Assembly (NCBI GenBank): GCA_030998225.1
Contig: JAPYXD010000052.1
Span: 62,001-126,000, forward strand
Length of the DNA stretch: 64,000 nt
Direction: 5' to 3'
Source: Diplolepis rosae
Taxonomy: Eukaryota > Arthropoda > Insecta > Hymenoptera > Diplolepididae
Shown: positions 1 through 16,100 of the stretch, piece after piece
Layout: each line of letters starts with the position of its first letter
Position numbering within the stretch: the first letter of the stretch is position 1
Position numbers and translations under genes: made by a program
Notes under the pieces: generated by a model
What the model saw: only the letters and a program-made list of their open reading frames with translations
What the model was told of the DNA's origin: nothing
Database searches by the model: none

Positions 1-3000
1 AATCTTTTAACAATTTAAATTTGAAGACTAGTGGGTTTTTATGTAATGTAGAATAGTGTGAAATAAAAAGATATGTAACGATAATACAGCATATTAAACC
101 AGTAGAATGTATCGATGCGAATTATATAAATCCAAATTGAAATCGTTCAAGCGAATAAAATGCAAATTTCTTTTTCAGTTTCTGACAAACTGCAATATCT
201 CCGGTAAGACACTCAATATCCTTCAAACATTTTGGAACATGTAAATCTTTTAACAAGTTAAATTTCAAGACTATTGCGTTTTTATGTTAAGTAGAACAGT
301 TTGAAATATAAAGATATACAACGATTATACAGAATATTAAATCAGTCGAATGTATCGTTGCGAATTATATAAATCCAATTTAAAATCGTCCAAGTGAATA
401 AAATGCAAATATCTTTTTCAGTTTCTGACAAAATGTAATATTTTCAGTCAGACATACAATATCCCTCAAACATTTTGGAGCATGTAAATCTTTTAACATG
501 TTAAATATGAAGACTATTGCGTTTTTATGTAAAGTAGAATAGTTTGAAATATAAAGATATATAACGATAATAGAAGATATTAAATCAGTAGAATGTATCG
601 ATGCGAATTATATAAATCCAAATTGAAATCGTTCAAGCGAATAAAATGCAAATATCTTTTTCAGTTTCTGACAAAATGCAATATCTCCGGTCAGACACTC
701 AATATCCCTCAAACATTTTGGAGCATGTAAATCTTTTAACAATTTAAATTTGAAGACTAGTGCGTTTTTATGTAATGTAGAATAGTGTGAAATAAAAAGA
801 TATGTAACGATAATACAGGATATTAAACCAGTAGAATGTATCGATGCGAATTATATAAATTCAAATTGAAATCGTTCAATTGAATAAAATGCAAATATCT
901 TTTTCAGTTTCTGACAAAATGCAATATCTCCGATCAGACACTCAATATCCCTCAAACATTTTGAAGCATGTAAGTCTTTTAACATTTTTAAGTTGAAGAC
1001 TAGTGCTTCTTCATGTAAAGTAGAATGATGTGAAAGCCACGAGCATTTACTCTAACAATAATAAAGGATATTGACGAAGTAGAATGTATCAATGCGAATT
1101 ATATATATTCAAATTAAAATCGTCCAAGCGAATAAAATGCAAATATCTTTTTCAGTTTCTGACAAAATGTAATATTTTCAGTCAGACATACAATATCCCT
1201 CAAACATTTTGGAGCATGTAAATCTTTTAACAATTTAAATTTGAAGACTAGTGCGTTTTTATGTAATGTAGAATAGTGTGAAATAAAAAGATATGTAACG
1301 ATAATACAGGATATTAAACCAGTAGAATGTATCGATGCGAATTATATAAATTCAAATTGAAATCGTTCAATTGAATAAAATGCAAATATCTTTTTCAGTT
1401 TCTGACAAAATGCAATATCTCCGATCAGACACTCAATATCCCTCAAACATTTTGAAGCATGTAAATCTTTTAACATGTTAAATATGAAGACTATTGCGTT
1501 TTTATGTAAAGTAGAATAGTTTGAAATATAAAGATATATAACGATTATACAGAATATTAAATCAGTAGAATGTATCGATGCGAATTATATAAATCCAAAT
1601 TGAAATCGTTCAAGCGAATAAAATGCAAATATCTTTTTCAGTTTCTGACAAAATGTAATATTTTCAGTCAGACATACAATATCCCTCAAACATTTTGGAG
1701 CATGTAAATCTTTTAACATGTTAAATATGAAGACTATTGCGTTTTTATGTAAAGTAGAATAGTTTGAAATATAAAGATATATAACGATAATAGAAGATAT
1801 TAAATCAGTAGAATGTATCGATGCGAATTATATAAATTCAAATTGAAATCGTTCAATTGAATAAAATGCAAATTTCTTTTTCAGTTTCTGACAAACTGCA
1901 ATATCTCCGGTCAGACACTCAATATCCCTCAAACATTTTGGAACATGTAAATCTTTTAACATGTTAAATATGAAGACTATTGCGTTTTTATGTAAAGTAG
2001 AATAGTTTGAAATATAAAGATATATAACGATTATACAGAATATTAAATCAGTAGAATGTATCGTTGCGAATTATATAAATCCAAATTGAAATCGTTCAAG
2101 CGAATAAAATGCAAATATCTTTTTCAGTTTCTGACAAAATGCAATATCTCCGGTCAGACACTCAATATCCCTCAAACATTTTGGATCATGTAAATCTTTT
2201 AACAAGTTAAATTTCAAGACTATTGCGTTTTTATGTTAAGTAGAATAGTTTGAAATATAAAGATATATAACGATTATACAGAATATTAAATCAGTAGAAT
2301 GTATCGATGCGAATTATATAAATTCAAATTGAAATCGTTCAAGCGAATGAAATGCAAATATCTTTTTCAGTTTCTGACAAAATGCAATACTCCCAATCAA
2401 ACATTTTGGAGCATGTAAATCTTTTAACAATTTAAATTTCAAGACTAGTGCGTTTTTATGTTAAGTAGAATAGTTTGAAATATAAAGATATATAACGATT
2501 ATACAGAATATTAAATCAGTAGAATGTATCGATGCGAATTATATAAATCCAAATTGAAATCGTTCAAGCGAATAAAATGCAAATTTCTTTTTCAGATACT
2601 GACAAAATGAAATATCTCCGGTCAGACACTAAATATCCCTCAAACATTTTGGGGCATGTTAATCTTTTAACCATTTAAATTTGAAGACTAGTGCGTTTTT
2701 ATGTAAAGTAGAATAGTGTGAAATATAAAGATATATAACGATAATAGAAGATATTAAATCTGTAGAATGTATCGATGCGAATTATATAAATCCAAATTGA
2801 AATCGTTCAAGCGAATAAAATGCAAATTTCTTTTTCAGTTTCTGACAAAATGAAATATCTCCGGTCAGACACTCAATATCCCTCAAACATTTTGGATCAT
2901 GTAAATCTTTTAACAATTTAAATTTGAAGACTAGTGCGTTTTTATGTAAAGTAGAATAGTGTGAAATATAAAGATATATAACGATAATAGAAGATATTAA

Positions 3001-6000
3001 ATCAGTAGAATGTATCGATGCGAATTATATAAATTCAAATTGAAATCGTTCAAGCGAATGAAATGCAAATATCTTTTTCAGTTTCTGACAAAATGCAATA
3101 TCTCCGGTCAGACACTCAATATCCCTCAAACATTTTGGATCATGTAAATCTTTTAACAAGTTAAATTTGAAGGCTAGTGCGTTTTTATGTAATGTAGGAT
3201 AGTGTGACAGAAAAAGATATATAACTATAATACAGGATATTAAACCAGTAGAATGTATCGATGCGAATTATATAAATCCAAATTGAAATCGTTCAAGCGA
3301 ATAAAATGCAAATATCTTTTTCAGTTTCTGACAAAATGCAATATCTCCGATCAGACACTCAATATCCCTCAAACATTTTGAAGCATGTAAGTCTTTTAAC
3401 ATTTTTAAGTTGAAGACTAGTGCTTCTTCATGTAAAGTAGAATGATGTGAAAGCCACGAGCATTTACTCTAACAATAATAAAGGATATTGACGAAGTAGA
3501 ATGTATCAATGCGAATTATATATATTCAAATTAAAATCGTCCAAGCGAATAAAATGCAAATATCTTTTTCAGTTTCTGACAAAATGTAATATTTTCAGTC
3601 AGACATACAATATCCCTCAAACATTTTGGAGCATGTAAATCTTTTAACAATTTAAATTTGAAGACTAGTGCGTTTTTATGTAATGTAGAATAGTGTGAAA
3701 TAAAAAGATATGTAACGATAATACAGCATATTAAACCAGTAGAATGTATCGATGCGAATTATATAAATCCAAATTGAAATCGTTCAAGCGAATAAAATGC
3801 AAATTTCTTTTTCAGTTTCTGACAAACTGCAATATCTCCGGTCAGACACTCAATATCCCTCAAACATTTTGGAACATGTAAATCTTTTAACATGTTAAAT
3901 ATGAAGACTATTGCGTTTTTATGTAAAGTAGAATAGTTTGAAATATAAAGATATATAACGATAATAGAAGATATTAAATCAGTAGAATGAATCGATGCGA
4001 ATTATATAAATTCAAATTGAAATCGTTCAAGCGAATGAAATGCAAATATCTTTTTCAGTTTCTGACAAAATGCAATACTCCCAATCAAACATTTTGGAGC
4101 ATGTAAATCTTTTAACAATTTAAATTTCAAGACTAGTGCGTTTTTATGTAAAGTAGAATAGTGTGAAATATAAAGATATATAACGATAATAGAAGATATT
4201 AAATCAGTAGAATGTATCGATGCGAATTATATAAATCCAAATTGAAATCGTTCAAGCGAATAAAATGCAAATATCTTTTTCAGTTTCTGACAAAATGCAA
4301 TATCTCCGGTCAGACACTCAATATCCCTCAAACATTTTGGATCATGTAAATCTTTTAACAAGTTAAATTTCAAGACTATTGCGTTGTTATGTTAAGTAGA
4401 ACAGTTTGAAATATAAAGATATATAACGATTATACAGAATATTAAATCAGTAGAATGTATCGATGCGAATTATATAAATCCAAATTGAAATCGTTCAAGC
4501 GAATGAAATGCAAATATCTTTTTCAGTTTCTGACAAAATGCAATACTCCCAATCAAACATTTTGGATCATGTAAATCTTTTAACAAGTTAAATTTCAAGA
4601 CTATTGCGTTTTTATATTAAGTAGAATAGTTTGAAATATAAAGATATATAACGATTATACAGAATATTAAATCAGTAGAATGTATCGATGCGAATTATAT
4701 AAATCCAAATTGAAATCGTTCAAGCGAATAAAATGCAAATTTCTTTTTCAGATACTGACAAAATGAAATATCTCCGGTCAGACACTAAATATCCCTCAAA
4801 CATTTTGGGGCATGTTAATCTTTTAACCATTTAAATTTGAAGACTAGTGCGTTTTTATGTAAAGTAGAATAGTGTGAAATATAAAGATATATAACGATAA
4901 TAGAAGATATTAAATCTGTAGAATGTATCGATGCGAATTATATAAATCCAAATTGAAATCGTTCAAGCGAATAAAATGCAAATTTCTTTTTCAGTTTCTG
5001 ACAAAATGCAATATCTCCGGTCAGACACTCAATATCCCTCAAACATTTTGGATCATGTAAATCTTTTAACAAGTTAAATTTGAAGACTAGTGCGTTTTTA
5101 TGTAATGTAGGATAGTGTGACAGAAAATGATATATAACTATAATACAGGATATTAAACCAGTAGAATGTATCGATGCGAATTATATAAATCCAAATTGAA
5201 ATCGTTCAAGCGAATAAAATGCAAATATCTTTTTCAGTTTCTGACAAAATGCAATATCTCCGGTCAGACACTCAATATCCCTCAAACATTTTGAAGCATG
5301 TAAGTCTTTTAACATTTTTAAGTTGAAGACTAGTGCTTCTTCATGTAAAGTAGAATGATGTGAAAGCCACGAGCATTTACTCTAACAATAATAAAGGATA
5401 TTGACGAAGTAGAATGTATCAATGCGAATTATATATATTCAAATTAAAATCGTCCAAGCGAATAAAATGCAAATATCTTTTTCAGTTTCTGACAAAATGT
5501 AATATTTTCAGTCAGACATACAATATCCCTCAAACATTTTGGAGCATGTAAATCTTTTAACAATTTAAATTTGAAGACTAGTGCGTTTTTATGCAATGTA
5601 GAATTGTGTGAAATAAAAAGCTATGTAACGATAATACAGGTTATTAAACCAGTAGAATGTATCGATGCGAATTATATAAATTCAAATTGAAATCGTTCAA
5701 GCGAATGAAGTGCAAATATCTTTTTCAGTTTCTGACAAAATGCAATATCTCCGGTAAGACACTCAATATCCTTCAAACATTTTGGAACATGTAAATCTTT
5801 TAACATGTTAAATATGAAGACTATTGCGTTTTTATGTAAAGTAGAATAGTTTGAAATATAAAGATATATAACGATAATAGAAGATATTAAATCAGTAGAA
5901 TGTATCGATGCGAATTATATAAATCCAAATTGAAATCGTTCAAGCGAATAAAATGCAAATTTCTTTTTCAGATACTGACAAAATGAAATATCTCCGGTCA

Positions 6001-9000
6001 GACACTAAATATCCCTCAAACATTTTGGGGCATGTTAATCTTTTAACCATTTAAATTTGAAGACTAGTGCGTTTTTATGTAAAGTAGAATAGTTTGAAAT
6101 ATAAAGATATATAACGATAATAGAAGATATTAAATCAGTAGAATGAATCGATGCGAATTATATAAATCCAAATTGAAATCGTTCAAGCGAATTAAATGCA
6201 AATTTCTTTTCAGATTCTGACAAAATGCAATATCTCCGATCAGACACTCAATATCCCTCAAACATTTTGAAGCATGTAAGTCTTTTAATATTTTTAAGTT
6301 GAAGACTAGTGCTTCTTCATGTAAAGTAGAATGATGTGAAAGCCACGAGCATTTACTCTAACAATAATAAAGGATATTGACGAAGTAGAATGTATCAATG
6401 CGAATTATATATATTCAAATTAAAATCGTCCAAGCGAATAAAATGCAAATATCTTTTTCAGTTTCTGACAAAATGTAATATTTTCAGTCAGACATACAAT
6501 ATCCCTCAAACATTTTGGAGCATGTAAATCTTTTAACAATTTAAATTTGAAGACTAGTGCGTTTTTATGTAATGTAGAATAGTGTGAAATAAAAAGATAT
6601 GTAACGATAATACAGGATATTAAACCAGTAGAATGTATCGATGCGAATTATATAAATTCAAATTGAAATCGTTCAATTGAATAAAATGCAAATATCTTTT
6701 TCAGTTTCTGACAAAATGCAATATCTCCGATCAGACACTCAATATCCCTCAAACATTTTGAAGCATGTAAGTCTTTTAACATTTTTAAGTTGAGGACTAG
6801 TGCTTCTTCATGTAAAGTAGAATGATGTGAAAGCCACGAGCATTTACTCTAACAATAATAAAGGATATTGACGAAGTAGAATGTATCAATGCGAATTATA
6901 TATATTCAAATTAAAATCGTACAAGCGAATAAAATGCAAATATCTTTTTCAGTTTCTGACAAAATGAAATATCTCCGGTCAGACACTCAATATCCCTCAA
7001 ACATTTTGGATCATGTAAATCTTTTAACAATTTAAATTTGAAGACTAGTGCGTTTTTATGTAATGTAGAATAGTGTGAAATAAAAAGATATGTAACGATA
7101 ATACAGGATATTAAACCAGTAGAATGTATCGATGCGAATTATATAAATTCAAATTGAAATCGTTCAATTGAATAAAATGCAAATATCTTTTTCAGTTTCT
7201 GACAAAATGCAATATCTCCGATCAGACACTCAATATCCCTCAAACATTTTGAAGCATGTAAGTCTTTTAACATTTTTAAGTTGAGGACTAGTGCTTCTTC
7301 ATGTAAAGTAGAATGATGTGAAAGCCACGAGCATTTACTCTAACAATAATAAAGGATATTGACGAAGTAGAATGTATCAATGCGAATTATATATATTCAA
7401 ATTAAAATCGTACAAGCGAATAAAATGCAAATATCTTTTTCAGTTTCTGACAAAATGTAATATTTTCAGTCAGACATACAATATCCCTCAAACATTTTGG
7501 AGCATGTAAATCTTTTAACAATTTAAATTTGAAGACTAGTGGGTTTTTATGTAATGTAGAATAGTGTGAAATAAAAAGATATGTAACGATAATACAGCAT
7601 ATTAAACCAGTAGAATGTATCGATGCGAATTATATAAATCCAAATTGAAATCGTTCAAGCGAATAAAATGCAAATTTCTTTTTCAGTTTCTGATAAACTG
7701 CAATATCTCCGGTCAGACACTCATTATCCTTCAAACATTTTGGAACATGTAAATCTTTTAACATGTTAAATATGAAGACTATTGCGTTTTTATGTAAAGT
7801 AGAATAGTTTGAAATATAAAGATATACAACGATTATACAGAATATTAAATCAGTCGAATGTATCGATGCGAATTATATAAATCCAAATTGAAATCGTACA
7901 AGCGAATAAAATGCAAATATCTTTTTCAGTTTCTGACAAAATGTAATATTTTCAGTCAGACATACAATATCCCTCAAACATTTTGGAGCATGTAAATCTT
8001 TTAACATGTTAAATATGAAGACTATTGCGTTTTTATGTAAAGTAGAATAGTTTGAAATATAAAGATATATAACGATTATACAGAATATTAAATCAGTAGA
8101 ATGTATCGATGCGAATTATATAAATCCAAATTGAAATCGTTCAAGCGAATAAAATGCAAATATCTTTTTCAGTTTCTGACAAAATGCAATATCTCCGGTC
8201 AGACACTCAATATCCCTCAAACATTTTGGATCATGTAAATCTTTTAACAATTTAAATTTGAAGACTAGTGCGTTTTTATGTAATGTAGAATAGTGTGAAA
8301 TAAAAAGATATGTAACGATAATACAGGATATTAAACCAGTAGAATGTATCGATGCGAATTATATAAATTCAAATTGAAATCGTTCAATTGAATAAAATGC
8401 AAATATCTTTTTCAGTTTCTGACAAAATGCAATATCTCCGATCAGACACTCAATATCCCTCAAACATTTTGAAGCATGTAAGTCTTTTAACATTTTTAAG
8501 TTGAAGACTAGTGCTTCTTCATGTAAAGTAGAATGATGTGAAAGCCACGAGCATTTACTCTAACAATAATAAAGGATATTGACGAAGTAGAATGTATCAA
8601 TGCGAATTATATATATTCAAATTAAAATCGTCCAAGCGAATAAAATGCAAATATCTTTTTCAGTTTCTGACAAAATGTAATATTTTCAGTCAGACATACA
8701 ATATCCCTCAAACATTTTGGAGCATGTAAATCTTTTAACAATTTAAATTTGAAGACTAGTGCGTTTTTATGTAATGTAGAATAGTGTGAAATAAAAAGAT
8801 ATGTAACGATAATACAGGATATTAAACCAGTAGAATGTATCGATGCGAATTATATAAATTCAAATTGAAATCGTTCAATTGAATAAAATGCAAATATCTT
8901 TTTCAGTTTCTGACAAAATGCAATATCTCCGATCAGACACTCAATATCCCTCAAACATTTTGAAGCATGTAAATCTTTTAACATGTTAAATATGAAGACT

Positions 9001-12000
9001 ATTGCGTTTTTATGTAAAGTAGAATAGTTTGAAATATAAAGATATATAACGATTATACAGAATATTAAATCAGTAGAATGTATCGATGCGAATTATATAA
9101 ATCCAAATTGAAATCGTTCAAGCGAATAAAATGCAAATATCTTTTTCAGTTTCTGACAAAATGTAATATTTTCAGTCAGACATACAATATCCCTCAAACA
9201 TTTTGGAGCATGTAAATCTTTTAACATGTTAAATATGAAGACTATTGCGTTTTTATGTAAAGTAGAATAGTTTGAAATATAAAGATATATAACGATTATA
9301 CAGAATATTAAATCAGTAGAATGTATCGATGCGAATTATATAAATTCAAATTGAAATCGTTCAATTGAATAAAATGCAAATTTCTTTTTCAGTTTCTGAC
9401 AAACTGCAATATCTCCGGTCAGACACTCAATATCCCTCAAACATTTTGGAACATGTAAATCTTTTAACATGTTAAATATGAAGACTATTGCGTTTTTATG
9501 TAAAGTAGAATAGTTTGAAATATAAAGATATATAACGATTATACAGAATATTAAATCAGTAGAATGTATCGTTGCGAATTATATAAATCCAAATTGAAAT
9601 CGTTCAAGCGAATAAAATGCAAATATCTTTTTCAGTTTCTGACAAAATGCAATATCTCCGGTCAGACACTCAATATCCCTCAAACATTTTGGATCATGTA
9701 AATCTTTTAACAAGTTAAATTTCAAGACTATTGCGTTTTTATGTTAAGTAGAATAGTTTGAAATATAAAGATATATAACGATTATACAGAATATTAAATC
9801 AGTAGAATGTATCGATGCGAATTATATAAATTCAAATTGAAATCGTTCAAGCGAATGAAATGCAAATATCTTTTTCAGTTTCTGACAAAATGCAATACTC
9901 CCAATCAAACATTTTGGAGCATGTAAATCTTTTAACAATTTAAATTTCAAGACTAGTGCGTTTTTATGTTAAGTAGAATAGTTTGAAATATAAAGATATA
10001 TAACGATTATACAGAATATTAAATCAGTAGAATGTATCGATGCGAATTATATAAATCCAAATTGAAATCGTTCAAGCGAATAAAATGCAAATTTCTTTTT
10101 CAGATACTGACAAAATGAAATATCTCCGGTCAGACACTAAATATCCCTCAAACATTTTGGGGCATGTTAATCTTTTAACCATTTAAATTTGAAGACTAGT
10201 GCGTTTTTATGTAAAGTAGAATAGTGTGAAATATAAAGATATATAACGATAATAGAAGATATTAAATCTGTAGAATGTATCGATGCGAATTATATAAATC
10301 CAAATTGAAATCGTTCAAGCGAATAAAATGCAAATTTCTTTTTCAGTTTCTGACAAAATGAAATATCTCCGGTCAGACACTCAATATCCCTCAAACATTT
10401 TGGATCATGTAAATCTTTTAACAATTTAAATTTGAAGACTAGTGCGTTTTTATGTAAAGTAGAATAGTGTGAAATATAAAGATATATAACGATAATAGAA
10501 GATATTAAATCAGTAGAATGTATCGATGCGAATTATATAAATTCAAATTGAAATCGTTCAAGCGAATAAAATGCAAATATCTTTTTCAGTTTCTGACAAA
10601 ATGCAATATCTCCGGTAAGATACTCAATATCCCTCAAACATTTTGGATCATGTAAATCTTTTAACAAGTTAAATTTGAAGGCTAGTGCGTTTTTATGTAA
10701 TGTAGGATAGTGTGACAGAAAAAGATATATAACTATAATACAGGATATTAAACCAGTAGAATGTATCGATGCGAATTATATAAATCCAAATTGAAATCGT
10801 TCAAGCGAATAAAATGCAAATATCTTTTTCAGTTTCTGACAAAATGCAATATCTCCGATCAGACACTCAATATCCCTCAAACATTTTGAAGCATGTAAGT
10901 CTTTTAACATTTTTAAGTTGAAGACTAGTGCTTCTTCATGTAAAGTAGAATGATGTGAAAGCCACGAGCATTTACTCTAACAATAATAAAGGATATTGAC
11001 GAAGTAGAATGTATCAATGCGAATTATATATATTCAAATTAAAATCGTCCAAGCGAATAAAATGCAAATATCTTTTTCAGTTTCTGACAAAATGTAATAT
11101 TTTCAGTCAGACATACAATATCCCTCAAACATTTTGGAGCATGTAAATCTTTTAACAATTTAAATTTGAAGACTAGTGCGTTTTTATGTAATGTAGAATA
11201 GTGTGAAATAAAAAGATATGTAACGATAATACAGCATATTAAACCAGTAGAATGTATCGATGCGAATTATATAAATCCAAATTGAAATCGTTCAAGCGAA
11301 TAAAATGCAAATTTCTTTTTCAGTTTCTGACAAACTGCAATATCTCCGGTCAGACACTCAATATCCCTCAAACATTTTGGAACATGTAAATCTTTTAACA
11401 TGTTAAATATGAAGACTATTGCGTTTTTATGTAAAGTAGAATAGTTTGAAATATAAAGATATATAACGATAATAGAAGATATTAAATCAGTAGAATGAAT
11501 CGATGCGAATTATATAAATTCAAATTGAAATCGTTCAAGCGAATGAAATGCAAATATCTTTTTCAGTTTCTGACAAAATGCAATACTCCCAATCAAACAT
11601 TTTGGAGCATGTAAATCTTTTAACAATTTAAATTTCAAGACTAGTGCGTTTTTATGTAAAGTAGAATAGTGTGAAATATAAAGATATATAACGATAATAG
11701 AAGATATTAAATCAGTAGAATGTATCGATGCGAATTATATAAATCCAAATTGAAATCGTTCAAGCGAATAAAATGCAAATATCTTTTTCAGTTTCTGACA
11801 AAATGCAATATCTCCGGTCAGACACTCAATATCCCTCAAACATTTTGGATCATGTAAATCTTTTAACAAGTTAAATTTCAAGACTATTGCGTTTTTATGT
11901 TAAGTAGAATAGTTTGAAATATAAAGATATATAACGATTATACAGAATATTAAATCAGTAGAATGTATCGTTGCGAATTATATAAATCCAAATTGAAATC

Positions 12001-13195
12001 GTTCAAGCGAATAAAATGCAAATATCTTTTTCAGTTTCTGACAAAATGCAATAGTCCCAATCAAACATTTTGGATCATGTAAATCTTTTAACAAGTTAAA
12101 TTTCAAGACTATTGCGTTTTTATATTAAGTAGAATAGTTTGAAATATAAAGATATATAACGATTATACAGAATATTAAATCAGTAGAATGTATCGATGCG
12201 AATTATATAAATCCAAATTGAAATCGTTCAAGCGAATAAAATGCAAATTTCTTTTTCAGATACTGACAAAATGAAATATCTCCGGTCAGACACTAAATAT
12301 CCCTCAAACATTTTGGGGCATGTTAATCTTTTAACCATTTAAATTTGAAGACTAGTGCGTTTTTATGTAAAGTAGAATAGTGTGAAATATAAAGATATAT
12401 AACGATAATAGAAGATATTAAATCTGTAGAATGTATCGATGCGAATTATATAAATCCAAATTGAAATCGTTCAAGCGAATAAAATGCAAATATCTTTTTC
12501 AGTTTCTGACAAAATGCAATATCTCCGGTCAGACACTCAATATCCCTCAAACATTTTGGATCATGTAAATCTTTTAACAAGTTAAATTTGAAGACTAGTG
12601 CGTTTTTATGTAATGTAGGATCGTGTGACAGAAAATGATATATAACTATAATACAGGATATTAAACCAGTAGAATATATCGATGCGAATTATATAAATCC
12701 AAATTGAAATCGTTCAAGCGAATAAAATGCAAAAATCTTTTTCAGTTTCTGACAAAATGCAATATCTCCGGTCAGACACTCAATATCCCTCAAACATTTT
12801 GAAGCATGTAAGTCTTTTAACATTTTTAAGTTGAAGACTAGTGCTTCTTCATGTAAAGTAGAATGATGTGAAAGCGACGAGCATTTACTCTAACAATAAT
12901 AAAGGATATTGACGAAGTAGAATGTATCAATGCGAATTATATATATTCAAATTAAAATCCTGCAAGCGAATTAAATGCAAATATCTTTTTCAGTTTCTGA
13001 CAAAATGTAATATTTTCAGTCAGACATACAATATCCCTCAAACATTTTGGAGCATGTAAATCTTTTAACAATTTAAATTTGAAGACTAGTGCGTTTTTAT
13101 GTAATGTAGAATTGTGTGAAATAAAAAGCTATGTAACGATAATACAGGTTATTAAACCAGTAGAATGTATCGATGCGAATTATATAAATCCAAAT
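1..13195. repeat. Higher-order repeat, 7,508-bp period, ~1.75 copies
   Basis: Monomer variants recur at exactly 7,508 bp. The start of the window (variant with AGTGGGTTTTT) matches 7509; a monomer boundary at 1221 matches 8729; CAAACATTTTGGGG at 2641 matches 10149; a GTAATGTAGGATAG variant at 3181 matches 10689; 5101 matches 12609; 5521 matches 13029. Correspondence is near-identical until about 5690/13195, where the copies part. The unit therefore spans about 31 monomers, including three 248-bp variants (973, 3388 and 5301) and three short monomers. This indicates duplication of a multi-kilobase block rather than monomer-by-monomer spread. An assembly duplication could mimic it. Confidence 0.9.
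973..1220. repeat. Diverged 248-bp satellite monomer variant (type example)
   Basis: This copy replaces the usual centre with GTGCTTCTTCATG and GCCACGAGCATTTACTCTAAC and is 248 bp long, since the next phase mark is at 1221. About 18 such monomers are scattered through the array, near 973, 3388, 5301, 6277, 6771, 7261, 8481, 10896, 12809, 14029, 16462, 18654, 20361, 21110, 22315, 23777, 25240 and 26459. They appear as single copies among 243-bp monomers and act as markers of the higher-order units. Confidence 0.9.
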
Positions 13196-16100
13196 TGAAA
13201 TCGTTCAAGCGAATAAAATGCAAATATCTTTTTCAGTTTCTGACAAAATGCAATATCTCCGGTCAGACACTCAATATCCCTCAAACATTTTGGGGCATGT
13301 TGATCTTTTAACAATTTAAATTTGAAGACTAGTGCGTTTTTATGTAATGTAGAATTGTGTGAAATAAAAAGCTATGTAACGATAATACAGGTTATTAAAC
13401 CAGTAGAATGTATCGATGCGAATTATATAAATCCAAATTGAAATCGTTCAAGCGAATAAAATGCAAATATCTTTTTCAGTTTCTGACAAAATGCAATATC
13501 TCCGGTCAGACACTCAATATCCCTCAAACATTTTGGGGCATGTTGATCTTTTAACCATTTAAATTTGAAGACTAGTGCGTTTTTATGTAAAGTAGAATAG
13601 TGTGAAATATAAGGATATATAAGGATAATACAGGATATTGAATCAGTAGAATGTATCGATGCGAATTATATAAATTCAAATTGAAATCGTTCAAGCGAAT
13701 AAAATGCAAATATCTTTTTCAGTTTCTGACAAAATGCAATATTTCCAGTCACACACTCAATATACCTTAAACATTTTGGAGCATGTTAATCTTTTAACAA
13801 TTTAAATTTGAAGACTAGTGCGTTTTTATGTAAAGTAGAATAGTATGAAATATAAAGATATATAACGATAATAGAGGATATTAAATCAGTAGAATGTATC
13901 GATGCGAATTATATAAATTCAAATTGAAATCGTTCAAGCGAATAAAATGCAAATATATTTTCAGTTTCTGACAAAATGCAATATCTCCGATCAGACACTC
14001 AATATCCCTCAAACATTTTGAAGCATGTAAGTCTTTTAACATTTTTAAGTTGAAGACTAGTGCTTCTTCATGTAAAGTAGAATGATGTGAAAGCCACGAG
14101 CATTTACTCTAACAATAATAAAGGATATTGACGAAGTAGAATGTATCAATGCGAATTATATATATTCAAATTAAAATCGTCCAAGCGAATAAAATGCAAA
14201 TATCTTTTTCAGTTTCTGACAAAATGTAATATTTTCAGTCAGACATACAATATCCCTCAAACATTTTGGAGCATGTAAATCTTTTAACAATTTAAATTTG
14301 AAGACTAGTGCGTTTTTATGTAATGTAGAATTGTGTGAAATAAAAAGATATGTAACGATAATACAGGATATTAAACCAGTAGAATGTATCGATGCGAATT
14401 ATATAAATCCAAATTGAAATCGTTCAAGCGAATAAAATGCAAATATCTTTTTCAGTTTCTGACAAAATGCAATATCTCCGGTCAGACACTCAATATCCCT
14501 CAAACATTTTGGGGCATGTTGATCTTTTAACCATTTAAATTTGAAGACTAGTGCGTTTTTATGTAAAGTAGAATAGTGTGAAATATAATGATATATAAGG
14601 ATAATACAGGATATTGAATCAGTAGAATGTATCGATGCGAATTATATAAATTCAAATTGAAATCGTTCAAGCGAATAAAATGCAAATATCTTTTTCAGTT
14701 TCTGACAAAATGCAATATTTCCAGTCACACACTCAATATACCTTAAACATTTTGGAGCATGTTAATCTTTTAACAATTTAAATTTGAAGACTAGTGCGTT
14801 TATATGTAAAGTAGAATAGTGTCAAATATAAAGATATTTAACGATTATGCAGAATATTAAATCAGTAGAATGTATCGATGCGAATTATATAAATCCAAAT
14901 TGAAATCGTTCAAGCGAATAAAATGCAAATATCTTTTTCAGTTTCTGACAAAATGCAATATCTCCGGTCAGACACTCAATATCCCTCAAACATTTTGGGG
15001 CATGTTGATCTTTTAACCATTTAAATTTGAAGACTAGTGCGTTTTTATGTAAAGTAGAATAGTATGAAATATAAAGATATATAACGATAATAGAGGATAT
15101 TAAATCAGTAGAATGTATCGATGCGAATTATATAAATTCAAATTGAAATCGTTCAAGCGAATAAAATTCAAATATATTTTCAATTTCTGACAAAATGCAA
15201 TACTCCCAGTCAGACATACAATATCCCTCAAACATTTTGGTGCATGTTTATCTTTTAACAATTTAAATTTGAAGACTAGTGCGTTTTTATGTAAAGTAGA
15301 ATAGTATGAAATATAAAGATATATAACGATAATAGAGGATATTAAATCAGTAGAATGTATCGATGCGAATTATATAAATTCAAATTGAAATCGTTCAAGC
15401 GAATAAAATTCAAATATCTTTTTCAGTTTCTGACAAAATGCAATACTCCCAGTCAGACAAACAATATCCCTCAAACATTTTGGAGCATGTAAATCTTTTA
15501 ACAAGTTAAATTTCAAGACTATTGCGTTTTTATATTAAGTAGAATAGTTTGAAATATAAAGATATATAACGATTATACAGAATATTAAATCAGTAGAATG
15601 TATCGATGCGAATTATATAAATTCAAATTGAAATCGTTCAAGCGAATAAAATGGAAATATCTTTTTCAGTTTCTGACAAAATGCAATATCTCCGATCAGA
15701 CACTCAATATCCCTCAAACATTTTGGGGCATGTTGATCTTTTAACCATTTAAATTTGAAGACTAGTGCGTTTTTATGTAATGTAGAATTGTGTGAAATAA
15801 AAAGATATGTAACGATAATACAGGATATTAAACCAGTAGAATGTATCGATGCGAATTATATAAATCCAAATTGAAATCGTTCAAGCGAATAAAATGCAAA
15901 TATCTTTTTCAGTTTCTGACAAAATGCAATATCTCCGGTCAGACACTCAATATCCCTCAAACATTTTGGGGCATGTTGATCTTTTAACCATTTAAATTTG
16001 AAGACTAGTGCGTTTTTATGTAATGTAGAATTGTGTGAAATAAAAAGATATGTAACGATAATACAGGATATTAAACCAGTAGAATGTATCGATGCGAATT

